Assembly (NCBI GenBank): GCA_016290335.1
Contig: JAEETM010000052.1
Span: forward strand, 1 to 23,623
DNA length: 23,623 bases
Origin: Treponema sp.
GTDB taxonomy: Bacteria > Spirochaetota > Spirochaetia > Treponematales > Treponemataceae
Direction of reading: 5' to 3'
The notes beneath the pieces are model-generated. The model did not search any database. It was not told the DNA's origin and was given only the letters and a program-made list of their open reading frames with translations. Shown here one piece after another: positions 22,146-23,623 of the stretch (positions within the stretch are counted from its first letter, which is position 1; each line of letters begins with the position of its first letter). Position numbers and translations under genes: made by a program.

Positions 22146-22195
22146 GGATATCTCCTGTGTTTATAATTCTACATTTCTTAAAAAAATAATTAAAA

Positions 22196-22224
22196 ATTAT
22201 AATGTTTTTTTTTACCTGTGAAAA
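22196..22224 (-). promoter_or_regulatory. Candidate promoter of the EF-G gene
   Basis: On the minus strand TTTTCA (22224-22219), a 17-base spacer containing nine A residues in a row, then TATAAT (22201-22196). The remaining gap to the permease stop holds no clear terminator. Confidence 0.5.
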
Positions 22225-22256
22225 GATACCCATGGAAAACTTCCGGACCTGTAAGG

Positions 22257-23324
22257 TTACGCGGCTTTTGTTCCGAGCTTCTTCTTTCTGTATGACAGAA
22301 TCACACTCTGAAGAAGAATAAAGAAACAAAGCATAAGACCGGTTGTAATACTCTGCCAGTAAGGTTCGCGCAGACCGGAAGCAATTACTATGTTGTTGAT
22401 TGTCTTAAGCGACATAACACCAAACAAAGTTCCTACAACACTACCAACACCACCGGAAAGCAGAGTACCACCAATAATGGAAGAAGCTATTGCCTGCATT
22501 TCGGCTCCGGTTGCATTCGAAGCATTTCCCGCACCTGTATGAAGCAGATAGATAAAACCACCAATACCAGCAAGCAAACCGCAAAGAATGTAGGCAAAGA
22601 AGGTTGTACGGCGAACATTTATACCAAGCATAAGTGCGCTTTCACTGTTACCGCCAACTGCGTACAAGTTTCTACCAAAGCGTGTCCACTTGAGTACAGC
22701 CCACAAAGCAACAAGAATTACAAGCGCAATAATTACACCAACTTCAATATAGGCTGGAATAAAGTTTCCGTTTTTTGCATAATGACCAATTCCGGGAAGC
22801 TCCACGTAAAAATCCTTGAGTGCAAGAAAAGCCTTATTTGTAGCTGTACGAGGAACTTTACTTACAATTGTTGTCATACCCTTTGTAAAGAACATACCGG
22901 CAAGCGTTACAATAAAAGGCTGAATCTTAAGGAAGGCAACACAATAGCCCTGTACTATACCCATAGCAAGTCCAATTCCAAGAGAAATAAGGATTGAAGA
23001 GAAAATGCCACCGCTGTGATCTTCCATAAATACAACGCAGGACATTGTAATAAGAGCTACTGTACCACCAACAGAAATATCAATTCCGCCGGTAATCATA
23101 ATGATTGTAAGGCCAATTGAAATTACAATCAGATAGGCATTGTTGTTGAAAATATCAAGGAACTGTTGAGGATTAAGGAAGCCACCACCCCAAACTATCA
23201 TAGCAAAAAGATACATTACAACAAAGGTACAAATTGTAATTGTGAGCAGCAGAGTTGTATTTGAAAGAGGCTGCTTGTTTTTATCTTTAGAAAATAAGTT
23301 TTTAATTGACTGAACGAATGACAT
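22257..23324 (-). CDS. Sugar ABC transporter permease, YjfF-like (RbsC family)
   Basis: 355 residues, the standard family length, with about nine or ten hydrophobic segments. It forms half of the inner-membrane channel of a CUT2-type sugar importer. Family motifs: ITGGIDISVGG (77-87), PFIVTLAGMF, TRFGRNLYAVGGN (214-226), GLLAGIGG and GGTLLSGGVGSVVGT (285-299). A GGGGAGG nine bases before the ATG lies within the end of the preceding permease gene, and only one base separates the two genes, so they are translated together. The paired layout resembles ytfT-yjfF, the galactofuranose importer of E. coli, but the substrate cannot be read from permeases alone. It is the last gene of its operon in view, ending 111 bases before EF-G. 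Confidence 0.92.
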   Translation of the reverse strand: MSFVQSIKNLFSKDKNKQPLSNTTLLLTITICTFVVMYLFAMIVWGGGFLNPQQFLDIFNNNAYLIVISIGLTIIMITGGIDISVGGTVALITMSCVVFMEDHSGGIFSSILISLGIGLAMGIVQGYCVAFLKIQPFIVTLAGMFFTKGMTTIVSKVPRTATNKAFLALKDFYVELPGIGHYAKNGNFIPAYIEVGVIIALVILVALWAVLKWTRFGRNLYAVGGNSESALMLGINVRRTTFFAYILCGLLAGIGGFIYLLHTGAGNASNATGAEMQAIASSIIGGTLLSGGVGSVVGTLFGVMSLKTINNIVIASGLREPYWQSITTGLMLCFFILLQSVILSYRKKKLGTKAA

Positions 23325-23325
23325 A

Positions 23326-23623
23326 TTACTTTGCCTCCCCTGTTGATGTTACTGCTGCAACCTGACCATTACCTGTATTGGAACCGTTTACCTTTTTTGC
23401 AGCAATCTTATTCTTAATCTGTTTGATCCAGTCTTTTACAACAGGTGAACCGATTACAACGAGTGCAATAATTACGATTGCCTTGTAAGCCTTTACAGCT
23501 GTAGAAGAAACCTTCATAGCATACAAAGTGATTGTAAGTGCCTGGATAATATATGCACCAATAATTGAACCGGAAAGCTTAAACTTACCGCCGCCCAGTG
23601 AGTTTCCTCCAATGGCAACTGCA
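23326..23623 (-). CDS. Sugar ABC transporter permease, YtfT-like, partial at right edge
   Basis: Only the C-terminal 98 codons are inside the window; the reading frame is open to the edge, so its true start lies beyond it. The first visible residues, AVAIGGNSLGGGKFKLSG, and then GAYIIQALTITLYAM belong to the conserved C-terminal part of RbsC-family permeases (BPD_transp_2). A last membrane helix (AIVIIALVVIGSPVV) is followed by a cytoplasmic tail with KNKIAAKK and an Asn/Gly/Thr-rich end. It should pair with the following permease gene as a heterodimer, with the ATPase and sugar-binding protein genes likely beyond the edge. Confidence 0.88.
   Translation of the reverse strand, partial: AVAIGGNSLGGGKFKLSGSIIGAYIIQALTITLYAMKVSSTAVKAYKAIVIIALVVIGSPVVKDWIKQIKNKIAAKKVNGSNTGNGQVAAVTSTGEAK

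Overview
The window reads as chromosome of a host-associated, low-GC spirochaete, most likely a gut or rumen Treponema. The pointers are a spirochaete-like EF-G, lax lipoboxes (SSC, TGC), a superoxide reductase/rubrerythrin defence typical of anaerobes, and BspA-type leucine-rich repeat (LRR) proteins next to RbsC-type sugar permeases. The species call is inference from protein flavour; no rRNA or other marker is present.

Positions 1-13945 (minus strand) form one run of eight tightly packed genes. In transcription order they are: a four-helix membrane protein; a membrane-anchored Hsp70/actin-like ATPase; an unknown protein; an LRR domain fused to an RtcB RNA ligase; a second unknown protein; a stand-alone LRR protein; and two tandem paralogues combining a signal peptide, transglutaminase-like domain, formylglycine-generating-enzyme (FGE)-like domain, Sel1 repeats and an unknown C-terminal domain. 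The second paralogue runs off the left edge and starts with a GTG overlapping the previous stop codon. Five of the seven junctions overlap. This looks like one functional unit, I do not recognise it as a described system, and it is the main candidate for something new.

Positions 13990-16289 (plus strand) hold an oxygen-defence operon: class I desulfoferrodoxin (superoxide reductase), a rubrerythrin, and a fused flavin-reductase/rubredoxin/rubrerythrin protein that keeps a perfect internal ribosome binding site at the fusion point. The set converts superoxide to peroxide and peroxide to water, and the fusion probably brings its own electron donor.

Positions 16290-18209 carry a small lipoprotein, a FeoB-associated-type Cys-rich membrane peptide whose ribosome site lies in one arm of a perfect 15-bp inverted repeat, and a larger convergent lipoprotein gene. 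Positions 18281-20016 hold a metal-homeostasis pair: a Fur-family regulator, probably Zur, and a ZnuA-type zinc-binding protein whose promoter is flanked by two near-perfect Fur-type 7-1-7 boxes.

Positions 20094-23623 (minus strand) carry an EF-G gene and, upstream of it, two sugar ABC permeases of the YtfT/YjfF type, the first cut by the right edge.

A 28-bp hairpin repeat beginning TGTCATT occurs four times in gaps (7670, 14435, 16307, 16344). A second small intergenic hairpin family flanks znuA. No tRNA, rRNA, CRISPR array, transposase or integrase was seen, and no gap between genes exceeds about 180 bases.
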